From an uncultured Bacillus sp. (lineage in GTDB: Bacteria > Bacillota > Bacilli > Bacillales_B > DSM-18226), in NCBI RefSeq assembly GCF_946478885.1, contig NZ_CAMLDX010000096.1, positions 1 through 12,955 of the forward strand: a DNA stretch of 12,955 nt, written 5' to 3'. Under the pieces are notes generated by a model. That model made no database searches. It was not told where the DNA came from and saw only the letters and a list, made by a program, of their open reading frames with translations. Positions within the stretch are counted from its first letter, which is position 1. The number at the start of each line of letters is the position of its first letter. This document shows positions 1 to 6,240 of the stretch, one piece after another. Made by a program: the position numbers and the translations under genes.

Positions 1-77
1 CAGCTAGAATTAACGTTGACATTTTTGTTTGTTTAGTTTTCAAAGAGCAATTTATGTGCCTAATTATCATTGGCGAC
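1..77 (-). other. rRNA operon leader with boxA (partial)
   Basis: Read on the minus strand, this stretch follows two strong tandem promoters and contains TGCTCTTTG at 41-49, followed by AAAACTAAACAAAC. This matches the boxA antitermination element (bound by NusB and S10) and the CTTTGAAAACTAAAC signature of Bacillus rRNA leaders and spacers. Transcription runs leftward out of the window, so the 16S gene itself is not visible. That 16S follows is inferred from leader resemblance; a leader for a tRNA cluster is less likely. Confidence 0.7.
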
Positions 78-84
78 TTTTTAT

Positions 85-113
85 ATTATATCTTCTTACT
101 AATATGAAGTCAA
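85..113 (-). promoter_or_regulatory. rrn promoter P2
   Basis: On the minus strand there is a -35 box TTGACT (108-113), a 17-bp spacer and a consensus -10 box TATAAT (85-90). After a 7-nt A-rich discriminator the first G falls at 77, in GTCGCC. A G start fits the GTP-sensing, growth-rate-controlled rRNA promoters known in Bacillus. The start site is inferred. Confidence 0.85.
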
Positions 114-168
114 CTATTTTTTGAAAAAGCAATTTAAAATTTGCCATCTCAAATCAGCGACATGATTA

Positions 169-197
169 AATATATCACTTTATTTCATTGAAGTCAA
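169..197 (-). promoter_or_regulatory. rrn promoter P1
   Basis: On the minus strand there is a -35 box TTGACT (192-197), a 17-bp spacer and a -10 box TATATT (169-174). A 7-nt discriminator places the expected G start at 161, in GTCGCT, with the same geometry and initial bases as P2. The two inferred starts are 84 bp apart, a tandem arrangement typical of Bacillus rrn operons. Confidence 0.8.
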
Positions 198-450
198 CTT
201 CTTTTATGCGTTTTTCTCACTCATTTTTACAGTCACTAAATTTAAAGAGTATGATACTAATTTTTGCATAGCAATAAAGGAAAGTTAGCCTCCTTGTTTA
301 GAAACTACTGCCTTATTTTAAAAGACTGCAGTTCTTTTACCAAATGCGGAATAGTATCAAAAAACACTTAAAATATTATGCTTACCACGCAGTCCTGAAA
401 AACAATTAGGCAAAGGAGAAATCACTATCAGCCTGCGGATTCCAATTCAA
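198..450. other. intergenic region between yunD and the rrn promoters
   Basis: AT-rich, with no open frame that resembles a protein. The only structure seen is a weak bulged hairpin around ACTGCAGT at 320-338, flanked by A4 and T4 runs, which might weakly terminate yunD. No convincing intrinsic terminator separates yunD from the co-directional rrn promoters. Confidence 0.4.
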
Positions 451-2013
451 CTATACTATGACTCTCCAATTATGGTTGCATTGGGCATGGATACCTTTTT
501 TCTCCATTAACTCCTGAGCAATCAGCTCCGTCATATCGGTTTGAATTTCCTTTAGAACGGGTTTATTTTTGAACATTAGAAAATCCCCGGCACCAGCAGC
601 GCGATAGCTGTTCATTACAACCGTAAACTCTCTTTCAGGATCAATGGGTTTGCCATTAAAATTCAGCTTTGTCACCCGGTTTCCTACAGGATTGGAAATC
701 TTTAATTCATATTCGATCCCCTCCCACATATCGTAGTGGTAAGGCTGTTGCTTCGGATATTGGAACTTAGGGTTTACGATGATTTCTCCGTCTTTCATTT
801 CAAAGTAGGTTGCCGACTGCTCTAACGCTTCCTTGATTTCCCTTCCGCTTAATAAAATAGTCTTCAGTGTATTCGGATAAATATAATTGGCTACTATTTG
901 CCTCATTGTCACATGATGCAGAAAGCCTCCCGGTCTATTATGAAAAAGAGCTGTACAGGAAATTTCTGCCCCGGACACACGAAGCTGGACGCGGTTAATG
1001 AATTCCACATATGGATGCTCCTGCAGTCTTGCCTGGAATGGATCGCCAATATACATATCACCTTCAATAACTCCGATTGTTTGATTTAGCCATTGTTCCG
1101 TTTCATCATAGATTGGCCTTAAAAGCCTGCTCACTGCTTCATCAGTCGGTGTCTGATCATCGACGTGGATAAGAGAAGATTCCGATGAGCATGAAATGAT
1201 TTGATCATTCTCATTTTTCACCACTTTGATGACCATTTCTCCGATGCACGTTCCTTTCGTACCGGGCTGAATCACCATTTTACCCAATACTTCCGCTGCG
1301 ATTTCCCGATGCTGATGTCCTGTAACAAGAATATCGATATCGTCGATCTCCCGGCACATGGCATAGCCTTGATTTTCTCCGGTGTCTTTTTCCACAAGTT
1401 CTCCTGTGTTTAAATCCCGCTCAAAGCCACCATGGTAACAAATCATAAGCAAATCCGGATTCTCCTGGCTCCGAATATGCGAGACCCATTTTTTAGCAGT
1501 ATGAAGAGCATTCTCAAAATGAAGGCCTGCTATATGGGCAGGTTCTTCCCAATGCGGTACATAATGCGTAGTCAATCCTACAATCGCAATTCGGACACCC
1601 GCAATATTTTTAATCATATATGGTTTCGCAAGAGGATTGCCATTATTTTCTATAATATTAGCTGACAGCCATGGAAACTCAGATTGAACCATTGCTTCTT
1701 TTAATACAGGCAAGCCGAAATTAAACTCATGATTTCCAAGGATCACTGCATCATACTTCAAATAATTCGCAGCTGTAATCATTGGATTCTTCGTAGTATT
1801 GCGAAATTTATGATGATAAAAGGTAAGCGGACTTCCCTGAATTAAATCACCATTATCAATCAATAAAACATGGCCTTCTTCTCGCTTCCTCTTTACGATA
1901 GAAGCAAGTTTTGCCAGACCCATATTTTTTTCTTCCTGATCGCGGAATGTTGTTGGATAGACATACCCATGGATGTCACTGGTTACTAAAATCCGGATTT
2001 CTATTTGTTTCAT
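451..2013 (-). CDS. yunD: YunD-type bifunctional metallophosphatase/5'-nucleotidase
   Basis: A calcineurin-like metallophosphoesterase joined to a 5'-nucleotidase C-terminal domain, 520 residues. The metal-binding motifs appear in order: SDIHG (12-16), GD (55-56), GNHE (93-96), the YHGG histidine (H194) and GHQH (232-235). The C-terminal substrate domain shows the NRPGG stretch, LSGREI and a YRAAGAGDF motif near the end, where the family stacks the nucleotide base. The family hydrolyses 5'-nucleotides, 2',3'-cyclic nucleotides or UDP-sugars with divalent metals; the substrate here is not known. It begins MKQIEIRILVTSD, so there is no signal peptide and a cytoplasmic location is expected, unlike secreted 5'-nucleotidases. 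The ATG start is preceded by AGGAGG eight bases upstream. The protein is somewhat longer than I recall for B. subtilis YunD. The gene appears monocistronic and reads toward the rrn promoters; no clear promoter was found. Confidence 0.88.
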   Translation of the reverse strand: MKQIEIRILVTSDIHGYVYPTTFRDQEEKNMGLAKLASIVKRKREEGHVLLIDNGDLIQGSPLTFYHHKFRNTTKNPMITAANYLKYDAVILGNHEFNFGLPVLKEAMVQSEFPWLSANIIENNGNPLAKPYMIKNIAGVRIAIVGLTTHYVPHWEEPAHIAGLHFENALHTAKKWVSHIRSQENPDLLMICYHGGFERDLNTGELVEKDTGENQGYAMCREIDDIDILVTGHQHREIAAEVLGKMVIQPGTKGTCIGEMVIKVVKNENDQIISCSSESSLIHVDDQTPTDEAVSRLLRPIYDETEQWLNQTIGVIEGDMYIGDPFQARLQEHPYVEFINRVQLRVSGAEISCTALFHNRPGGFLHHVTMRQIVANYIYPNTLKTILLSGREIKEALEQSATYFEMKDGEIIVNPKFQYPKQQPYHYDMWEGIEYELKISNPVGNRVTKLNFNGKPIDPEREFTVVMNSYRAAGAGDFLMFKNKPVLKEIQTDMTELIAQELMEKKGIHAQCNHNWRVIV

Positions 2014-2418
2014 CGGTACGTCCTCCTAAAAACTGTGCAGCAAAATATAAAGGCTAATGAGTAAGTTTTATGACAAGCCCAGCTTAAACATTCTTAAATT
2101 AGTGATTTTTTAAATAAGCTTTATTAAAGTTTATTATTATCTTTAAATTTAAAGCTATTTATCAGAAATCTTGATTGCTTCAGACTGGGGTGACCTGGTT
2201 TGAGCCCGTGTTATCCGGACTCGGAAACTTTTCGGATTACTCTTGCCTAAAAATCAGTGTTTATCCTAATTTCAAATGTCATATATGTCGATCAATTGAG
2301 TTAGAAAATACCATTCATTGACCGAAACCAATTGATCTCATGATTGCAACGAGGGCTTTGCGCTGAATCATCAATTTTCCTTCTATTGTCCGCATCACTT
2401 GAAAAAAAGACCTGTCCC
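2014..2418. other. intergenic region upstream of yunD
   Basis: Non-coding in every frame I checked. The part nearest yunD is very AT-rich and includes the perfect 14-bp palindrome CTTTAAATTTAAAG at 2141-2154. A GC-richer stretch at 2179-2250 resembles 12597-12670 and may be a diverged dispersed element. GATCAATTG at 2290-2298 and CAATTGATC at 2329-2337 form a 9-bp inverted repeat with a 30-bp loop. No convincing sigma-A promoter for yunD was found. Confidence 0.4.
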
Positions 2419-2521
2419 AAAAGCAAAGGTGCCAGGCACCTCACCCCCGCATCTAGTATCACTTTGCATCAATCTGCACGGGATATAAATTGTGAATGCC
2501 TGACACCTTATGAGACAGCCC
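2419..2521. repeat. dispersed palindromic repeat, copy 1
   Basis: About 103 bp, clearly homologous to 8616-8716 and in the same orientation. The left part carries the near-perfect palindrome GGTGCCAGGCACC (2428-2440); the right part carries ATGCCTGACACC (2496-2507), which pairs with the left one as an inverted repeat. The shared core reads ATCTAGTATC, then ATCTGCACGGGATAT. Outer ends CTGTCCCA (2412-2419) and TGAGACAG (2511-2518) are also nearly complementary, so the unit resembles a MITE or REP-like element. Read on the minus strand after dgkB, the last hairpin is followed by TTTGCTTTT and the outer arm by T7, so it may serve as the dgkB terminator. No transposase is present. Confidence 0.85.
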
Positions 2522-2577
2522 TGCGTTATATGTTCATTTCTTCTGTCTGAGAAAACGGATCTGCTTAAAACTTTACC

Positions 2578-3528
2578 TTAAGCTTCTTTATCCTTATTCC
2601 TTTGTTCAATCCAATCGTCCGGCAGATCTTCCGAACGGATTCGATCAATCGGTACAAATACCTCAAAATGGCGGTACAGATTTTCAAACTCTGCAGGAAG
2701 CAATCCGCCGAATTCTCCGTCTAAATTCAATTGAACCTTTTCATCTGATGTCACTTTTATCCGGTTGGCTTTTGTATAAAGGACATTCGGATCGTTAATA
2801 TGCTCCCCCCTGATAGCAAGAGAAGCAATCCGGATAAAATCAGCCAGGTTGGTATCCTTCAAAATAAGCAGCGAGAACATCCCATCATTAATGGAGGAGT
2901 TTGGCGAAAGCTTTTCAAAACCGCCAACTGAATTTGTCAGTGCGACCAGAAACAGCATAACCTCTCCTTCAAAAAGCTTTCCGTCATATTCAATTCGGAC
3001 TTTTGTTGCTTTAAGTGACGGCAACATTTCCATGCCTTTTAAATAATAAGCTAGCTGTCCAAGCATCGTTTTGAGCTTACTTGGTACATCATAGGTGAGC
3101 TCGGTTAACCGTCCGCCGCCGGCGATATTAATAAAATATTTATTATCCATTCGGCCGATATCAACTGGAATCGTATCGCCCTTGGCAATGATTTCTGTAG
3201 CTGCTACGATATCGCGAGGGATCTGCAGTGCTCTGGCGAAATCATTGGTTGTTCCGACTGGAATGACTCCAAGCCTTGGGCGGTATTCCTGCTCAGCCAT
3301 TCCGTTCACTACTTCATTAATCGTGCCGTCTCCACCTGCTGCTACAACCAAATCAAATCGCCGTTCTACGGCGAGTCGCGCTTCAACAGCGGCATCTCCT
3401 GCACCTGTTGTCGCATGACAGGAGGTTTCATATCCTGCATTTTCCAAAATATTCAGCACTTCTGACAGATGCTTCTTGAACGATTCACGGCCGGAAGTAG
3501 GATTATATATCACTCTTGCTCTTTTCAT
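2578..3528 (-). CDS. dgkB: diacylglycerol kinase DgkB
   Basis: A soluble, membrane-associated lipid kinase of the DAGK_cat/YegS family that phosphorylates diacylglycerol to phosphatidic acid. In Bacillus it recycles the diacylglycerol released during lipoteichoic acid synthesis. Counting from the chosen Met, YNPTSG sits at 8-13, the nucleotide-binding GGDGTINE at 65-72 and GTTNDFARAL at 92-101, followed by the INIAGGGRLTELTY stretch and NLDGE near the C-terminus. The reading frame extends three codons further, to an ATG at 3537. I prefer the inner ATG because GGGATGATGGG lies just before it and family members begin MKRAR. The length is about 316 residues, slightly over the B. subtilis protein, with a charged tail. 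The gene has its own promoter about 65 bp upstream, and a palindromic repeat after its stop may end transcription. It lies downstream of the sigma-factor cassette in the same direction, so read-through from that cassette is possible. Confidence 0.95.
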   Translation of the reverse strand: MKRARVIYNPTSGRESFKKHLSEVLNILENAGYETSCHATTGAGDAAVEARLAVERRFDLVVAAGGDGTINEVVNGMAEQEYRPRLGVIPVGTTNDFARALQIPRDIVAATEIIAKGDTIPVDIGRMDNKYFINIAGGGRLTELTYDVPSKLKTMLGQLAYYLKGMEMLPSLKATKVRIEYDGKLFEGEVMLFLVALTNSVGGFEKLSPNSSINDGMFSLLILKDTNLADFIRIASLAIRGEHINDPNVLYTKANRIKVTSDEKVQLNLDGEFGGLLPAEFENLYRHFEVFVPIDRIRSEDLPDDWIEQRNKDKEA

Positions 3529-3593
3529 ACCCATCATCCCATTTTTACAATTTCATACAAATATGATTCTTTATTCATTCCGTATCATTTTTA

Positions 3594-3622
3594 ATCATAG
3601 CCGAAACGGACGGACAAGGCAA
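3594..3622 (-). promoter_or_regulatory. predicted sigma-A promoter for dgkB
   Basis: The minus strand shows TTGCCT (3617-3622), exactly 17 bp, then TATGAT (3594-3599). The -10 matches consensus at five of six positions and the -35 at four. The implied leader is about 60 nt. Position just upstream of dgkB supports separate expression from the sigma cassette. Confidence 0.65.
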
Positions 3623-3689
3623 TTTTTTCACCCTATTCCCTTCCATTTGGAAATACTTTTCCACTTTCGATTCCTTCGTCGTACCACTT

Positions 3690-4757
3690 TTAAACCCTCT
3701 TTTTTCTCGAACTAAACAGAAGCTTCACTCCACCTCCAATAAATAACAGGCAGACAATTCCTGTCTGAAAATATTGACTGAACATATATAAAGCATCTCC
3801 ATTGAACCAGTTTCCTAATACTCGCGAAAGAAGGGGGAGGGGTAAATATACAACCGCATAATAAAAGCCGATAAAGATCAGCCCAGCACCAATCCATCGC
3901 TGGTAATTAAACAAGTAGGAAATAATCGCTGTATCTTCAAGTGGCTCTAAGCCATACTTTGAAGCCTTTTGCATCCCGTCAAAAAAACTGTAAAACCAGA
4001 TAAGCGGTATTAGGAAGAAAAACATCCCTAGCCTTAAAATATCAAGAATGTAAATAGAAAACAAAAAAGCCGCCATTAACTGAATTCCACGGTGCTGCAA
4101 ACCTAAATAAAGATGCCCCGCTCCGGGAAAAATTGAGAGAAAGATGGCAATTGCCTTGCTTTTTCTTCCTTCCTCCCTCCGGCTATCAAAATCCTCAAAG
4201 ATCGTCCGATCCACCAGTTTTTCACCGCGCTGCTTATCATTCAATTGCTGCATGGCATCAAAAAAGCCAATGACCCAAATAACAGGCAAGATTGCTAAAA
4301 AGATGAGAAACTCTAAGCGTGAGGACAGGATGGTGACAAACAGTACCATTGTTCCCAGTCCTAAAAAAGTGGTTAAGATCGAGATTCCCCGGTTCATCAG
4401 CCCCAATTGAAAATGACCGACCCCTGGGATAAAGGATAAAACAATGGTGAAAAATCGCTCGGAGTTATTGCTAACTGATGTTTCTCCTATAAGACCCGAG
4501 CCCTCCCCTGTCTGCTTATACAGCTTTGACGCTGTAATAATTGTATCCAGAAAGCTAATGGTGTAAATCATCAGCCCGCCGATAGCAAATCCGTAGAAAA
4601 AATGACTATTGAATAGATCTGCTAATATAATTGATGCAATCGGAAGACCAAACGCGGAGCATAGATAAAATATTGCTCGTAGTGGTTTTTTTAAATAAAA
4701 CAGCCCTCCGCCCGGAAAAAATGCCAATAAAAAAGCATAGATTGGATTTTTTGTCAT
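3690..4757 (-). CDS. polytopic membrane protein with three PGxGHxYL repeats, in the sigma-factor operon
   Basis: I do not recognise a named family. The frame is open to 4805, but I start at the ATG at 4757, which overlaps the anti-sigma stop as ATGA and follows GGGAAGGGAAGG; this gives 355 residues. The protein is almost entirely hydrophobic segments joined by charged loops and carries three internal repeats. Each begins with a hydrophobic run and PGGGLFYL (15-22), PGVGHFQL (111-118) or PGAGHLYL (211-218). Repeats 2 and 3 then continue with GL-x-x-RGI. Each closes with a second hydrophobic segment ending in FLD (69-71), FFD (165-167) or FFD (258-260). This PG-x-G-x-x-Y-x-G pattern resembles TM2/DUF5683-type membrane hairpins. 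A last section (about 287-350) adds two more membrane segments, and the C-terminus is the basic RKKRV. The position suggests a sensor, a target or an accessory of the anti-sigma factor; this is inference. Confidence 0.85.
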   Translation of the reverse strand: MTKNPIYAFLLAFFPGGGLFYLKKPLRAIFYLCSAFGLPIASIILADLFNSHFFYGFAIGGLMIYTISFLDTIITASKLYKQTGEGSGLIGETSVSNNSERFFTIVLSFIPGVGHFQLGLMNRGISILTTFLGLGTMVLFVTILSSRLEFLIFLAILPVIWVIGFFDAMQQLNDKQRGEKLVDRTIFEDFDSRREEGRKSKAIAIFLSIFPGAGHLYLGLQHRGIQLMAAFLFSIYILDILRLGMFFFLIPLIWFYSFFDGMQKASKYGLEPLEDTAIISYLFNYQRWIGAGLIFIGFYYAVVYLPLPLLSRVLGNWFNGDALYMFSQYFQTGIVCLLFIGGGVKLLFSSRKKRV

Positions 4758-5233
4758 TCCTTCCCTTCCCCCTTCTTTCTGTCTTCCTGCTGCGAATCTC
4801 TCCAAGCAAATGTCTTATCCATTATTCCATTCGTCAATTCAGCTCTGTTTTCCTGAAATGATGGTCTTTGGATCTTTTCCGTATATTGAATAATAGACTG
4901 AAATATCCCGGTTGACATAAAAATTAGAGTGACAGCTGCCGCTAATAGATACTGAAACAATACATGCTGATAAAAGCGCCTTTTTTTATCCTCACCGGAA
5001 GGTTTTATCGGTACAGCATGCAAGTCCATAATTCTGTCCATCACCTTATCGGTAAATTCTGCATTCTGCTCCATTATCGGGAAGGTGGAATCGCCTGCAA
5101 AATCCAGCGCCTCCATATATACCTCGAGACAATGATCACAACGATAAAGATGATTCTCGTATCGTTCGCGAACTTCTTCCTCTACTTCATCCTGTATGTA
5201 CTTTTTCCATTGTTCATAGGAATAGTGCTCCAT
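4754..5233 (-). CDS. zf-HC2 (ZAS) transmembrane anti-sigma factor
   Basis: A predicted anti-sigma factor of 159 residues that should hold the neighbouring ECF sigma factor at the membrane. The N-terminal cytoplasmic part has the zinc-binding Hx3Cx2C signature as H28, C32 and C35 (HLYRCDHC). A linker with FTDKVMDRIMD follows, then one hydrophobic segment at about 90-112 after the basic KKRR, and a short outer C-terminal tail of about 45 residues rich in charged and polar residues. The small outer domain suggests that sensing may rely on a partner such as the downstream membrane protein. Its ATG overlaps the sigma stop (TGATG), and its own TGA overlaps the next ATG, so translation of all three genes is probably coupled. 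A TTG at 5236, one codon earlier, has better spacing to AGGAGG and is an equally possible start. Confidence 0.85.
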   Translation of the reverse strand: MEHYSYEQWKKYIQDEVEEEVRERYENHLYRCDHCLEVYMEALDFAGDSTFPIMEQNAEFTDKVMDRIMDLHAVPIKPSGEDKKRRFYQHVLFQYLLAAAVTLIFMSTGIFQSIIQYTEKIQRPSFQENRAELTNGIMDKTFAWRDSQQEDRKKGEGKE

Positions 5234-5760
5234 CAAAAATCATCCTCCTTCCAGTGCTTTTTCATCCATTTCCTTGCTCTGTATAGCCTCGTCTCAACAG
5301 TTTTAATCTGTATCTGCTGCTCATTGGCGATTTGCTTTTGGCTTTTTTCTTCTATATAAAAATCAAAAATAACGTTGCGGTAATTTTCCGGCAGTTCTTC
5401 TAATTTATCCTGCAGACGTTTCTTTCTTGCCCTTGTTAAAACCTCTTCCTCAACGACACAAGCTTTCCCGCTTATCGAGTGAACATCGATTAAATCGGTC
5501 AGCTCTTCCTGCCGCCGATCGCGCTTTCTTTTAACATCTATAGCATGATTAACGGCGATGCGGATCATCCATGCCTTAAAGCCTTGGTCTTTATACCGGA
5601 AGAGAGACAGATAGATTTTCAAAAAGACCTCCTGTACGGCATCCTCAGCCTCCTTTTGATCCCGTAAAATTGCATAAATCACCCGATATAAATCCATCCA
5701 GTATCTTTCAACAAGCAGTCGGAAGGCATGGTCATTGCCGTCTTTGATCTTTTGAATCAA
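5233..5760 (-). CDS. ECF-family RNA polymerase sigma factor
   Basis: A sigma-70 family, extracytoplasmic-function sigma factor with region 2 and region 4 only, and no region 3. Region 2 shows GNDHAF (8-13) and AEDAVQEVFLKIY (38-50), with FKAWMIRIAVNHAID (61-75) covering regions 2.3-2.4. Region 4 covers LPENYRNVIFDFYIEEKSQ through KTVETRLYRARKWMK (about 123-167), including the helix-turn-helix. It is first in a three-gene unit with its anti-sigma factor. Start choice is uncertain: the only ordinary start in frame is TTG at 5760, about 20 bases from the G7-AG ribosome binding site at 5779-5787. An ATC codon at 5773-5775, five codons earlier, is ideally spaced and would add an N-terminus (I-S-D-Q-I) like that of related factors. 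I cannot assign it to a named B. subtilis sigma factor. No recognisable self-regulated ECF promoter was found upstream. Confidence 0.92.
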   Translation of the reverse strand: MIQKIKDGNDHAFRLLVERYWMDLYRVIYAILRDQKEAEDAVQEVFLKIYLSLFRYKDQGFKAWMIRIAVNHAIDVKRKRDRRQEELTDLIDVHSISGKACVVEEEVLTRARKKRLQDKLEELPENYRNVIFDFYIEEKSQKQIANEQQIQIKTVETRLYRARKWMKKHWKEDDF

Positions 5761-5908
5761 AATTTGATCACTGATAGTCTCCCCCCCTTTCCCACATCCG
5801 CCCTTTAATAAACGAATATCCTTCCCTTCACCCCTACAGTAATTTTTTAAGGATTTTCAAAAAATGATCCAAGAAACAAATTTGGACAAGCATTCGAGAA
5901 CAGACTGG

Positions 5909-5945
5909 ATCATTGAATGATTGGTTTAATCAAACATTTGATTAA
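5909..5945. promoter_or_regulatory. two adjacent perfect dyads (possible operator)
   Basis: ATCATT-G-AATGAT (5909-5921) is followed five bases later by TTAATCAAA-CA-TTTGATTAA (5926-5945), a 9-bp perfect inverted repeat with a 2-bp centre. Both lie 150-185 bp before the sigma-factor gene on its upstream side. The form fits a homodimeric regulator's operator, but no known binding consensus was matched and chance in AT-rich DNA is possible. Confidence 0.3.
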
Positions 5946-6105
5946 GTTCAATATCGACTGATCGTACTCGGAATTTTCTGTTCAAAGGGACGTTTGCTAT
6001 GCCATAATTAAAAAGACTGTCGTCTGCGAGAAATTCTCCTTCTTGCTGATCAGTAATCACACAGAGTCTAGCAAGCTTTCTTAAAAGCGGAACTCTAAGA
6101 CACTC
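5926..6105 (-). other. unrecognised open frame, possible gene remnant
   Basis: A minus-strand frame open for 59 codons between stops, ending TAA at 5926-5928. Its translation is balanced and protein-like, containing DQQEGEFLADDSLFNYG and RSVDIELNQMFD at the C-terminus. No usable start with a ribosome binding site exists: the in-frame GTG has none. Upstream, GAGGAG at 6122-6127 is followed by no start codon. It may be the decayed tail of a gene that once lay upstream of the sigma cassette, or a chance open frame. I recognise no family. Confidence 0.2.
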
Positions 6106-6114
6106 CTATCGTTT

Positions 6115-6168
6115 CTTAACTCTCCTCTATTGTAAACGTTAACATCCGAGGCAGGGAGGAGATTTAAG
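6115..6168. promoter_or_regulatory. CcpA cre site inside an inverted repeat upstream of plsY
   Basis: TGTAAACGTTAACA at 6131-6144 fits the catabolite-responsive element consensus TGWNANCGNTNWCA at every position. It lies in the loop of an inverted repeat with 13-bp arms matching at 12 positions: CTTAACTCTCCTC (6115-6127) and GAGGAGATTTAAG (6156-6168). The site is about 97 bp before the plsY start. On the minus strand it overlaps TACAAT, a possible -10 box for the remnant frame at 5926-6105. It could therefore control plsY or be left over from the lost gene. The plsY promoter itself was not identified with confidence. Confidence 0.55.
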
Positions 6169-6240
6169 ATAGTCTCTTCTATTTTTCTTGTTTCCTAATT
6201 ATATTGTAGGAAGGGAAATATTTTTTTAAAGGATGGTATT

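Noticed and set aside
320..338. Possible terminator AAAAG...ACTGCAGT...CTTTT after yunD
   Set aside because: The stem is short, bulged and AT-rich, with no separate U-tract. I mention it only as a weak candidate.
2344..2550. A 68-codon plus-strand frame over the dispersed repeat
   Set aside because: It runs straight through the palindromic repeat, has no ribosome binding site and its translation is not protein-like.
3640..3670. Hairpin TGGAAA-TACT-TTTCCA as terminator of the sigma cassette
   Set aside because: The stem is only six pairs and no U-tract follows on the minus strand, so read-through into dgkB cannot be excluded.
6181..6220. TATATT at about 6200 as a plsY promoter
   Set aside because: At 17-bp spacing the -35 would be TTCTAT, too far from consensus to call.
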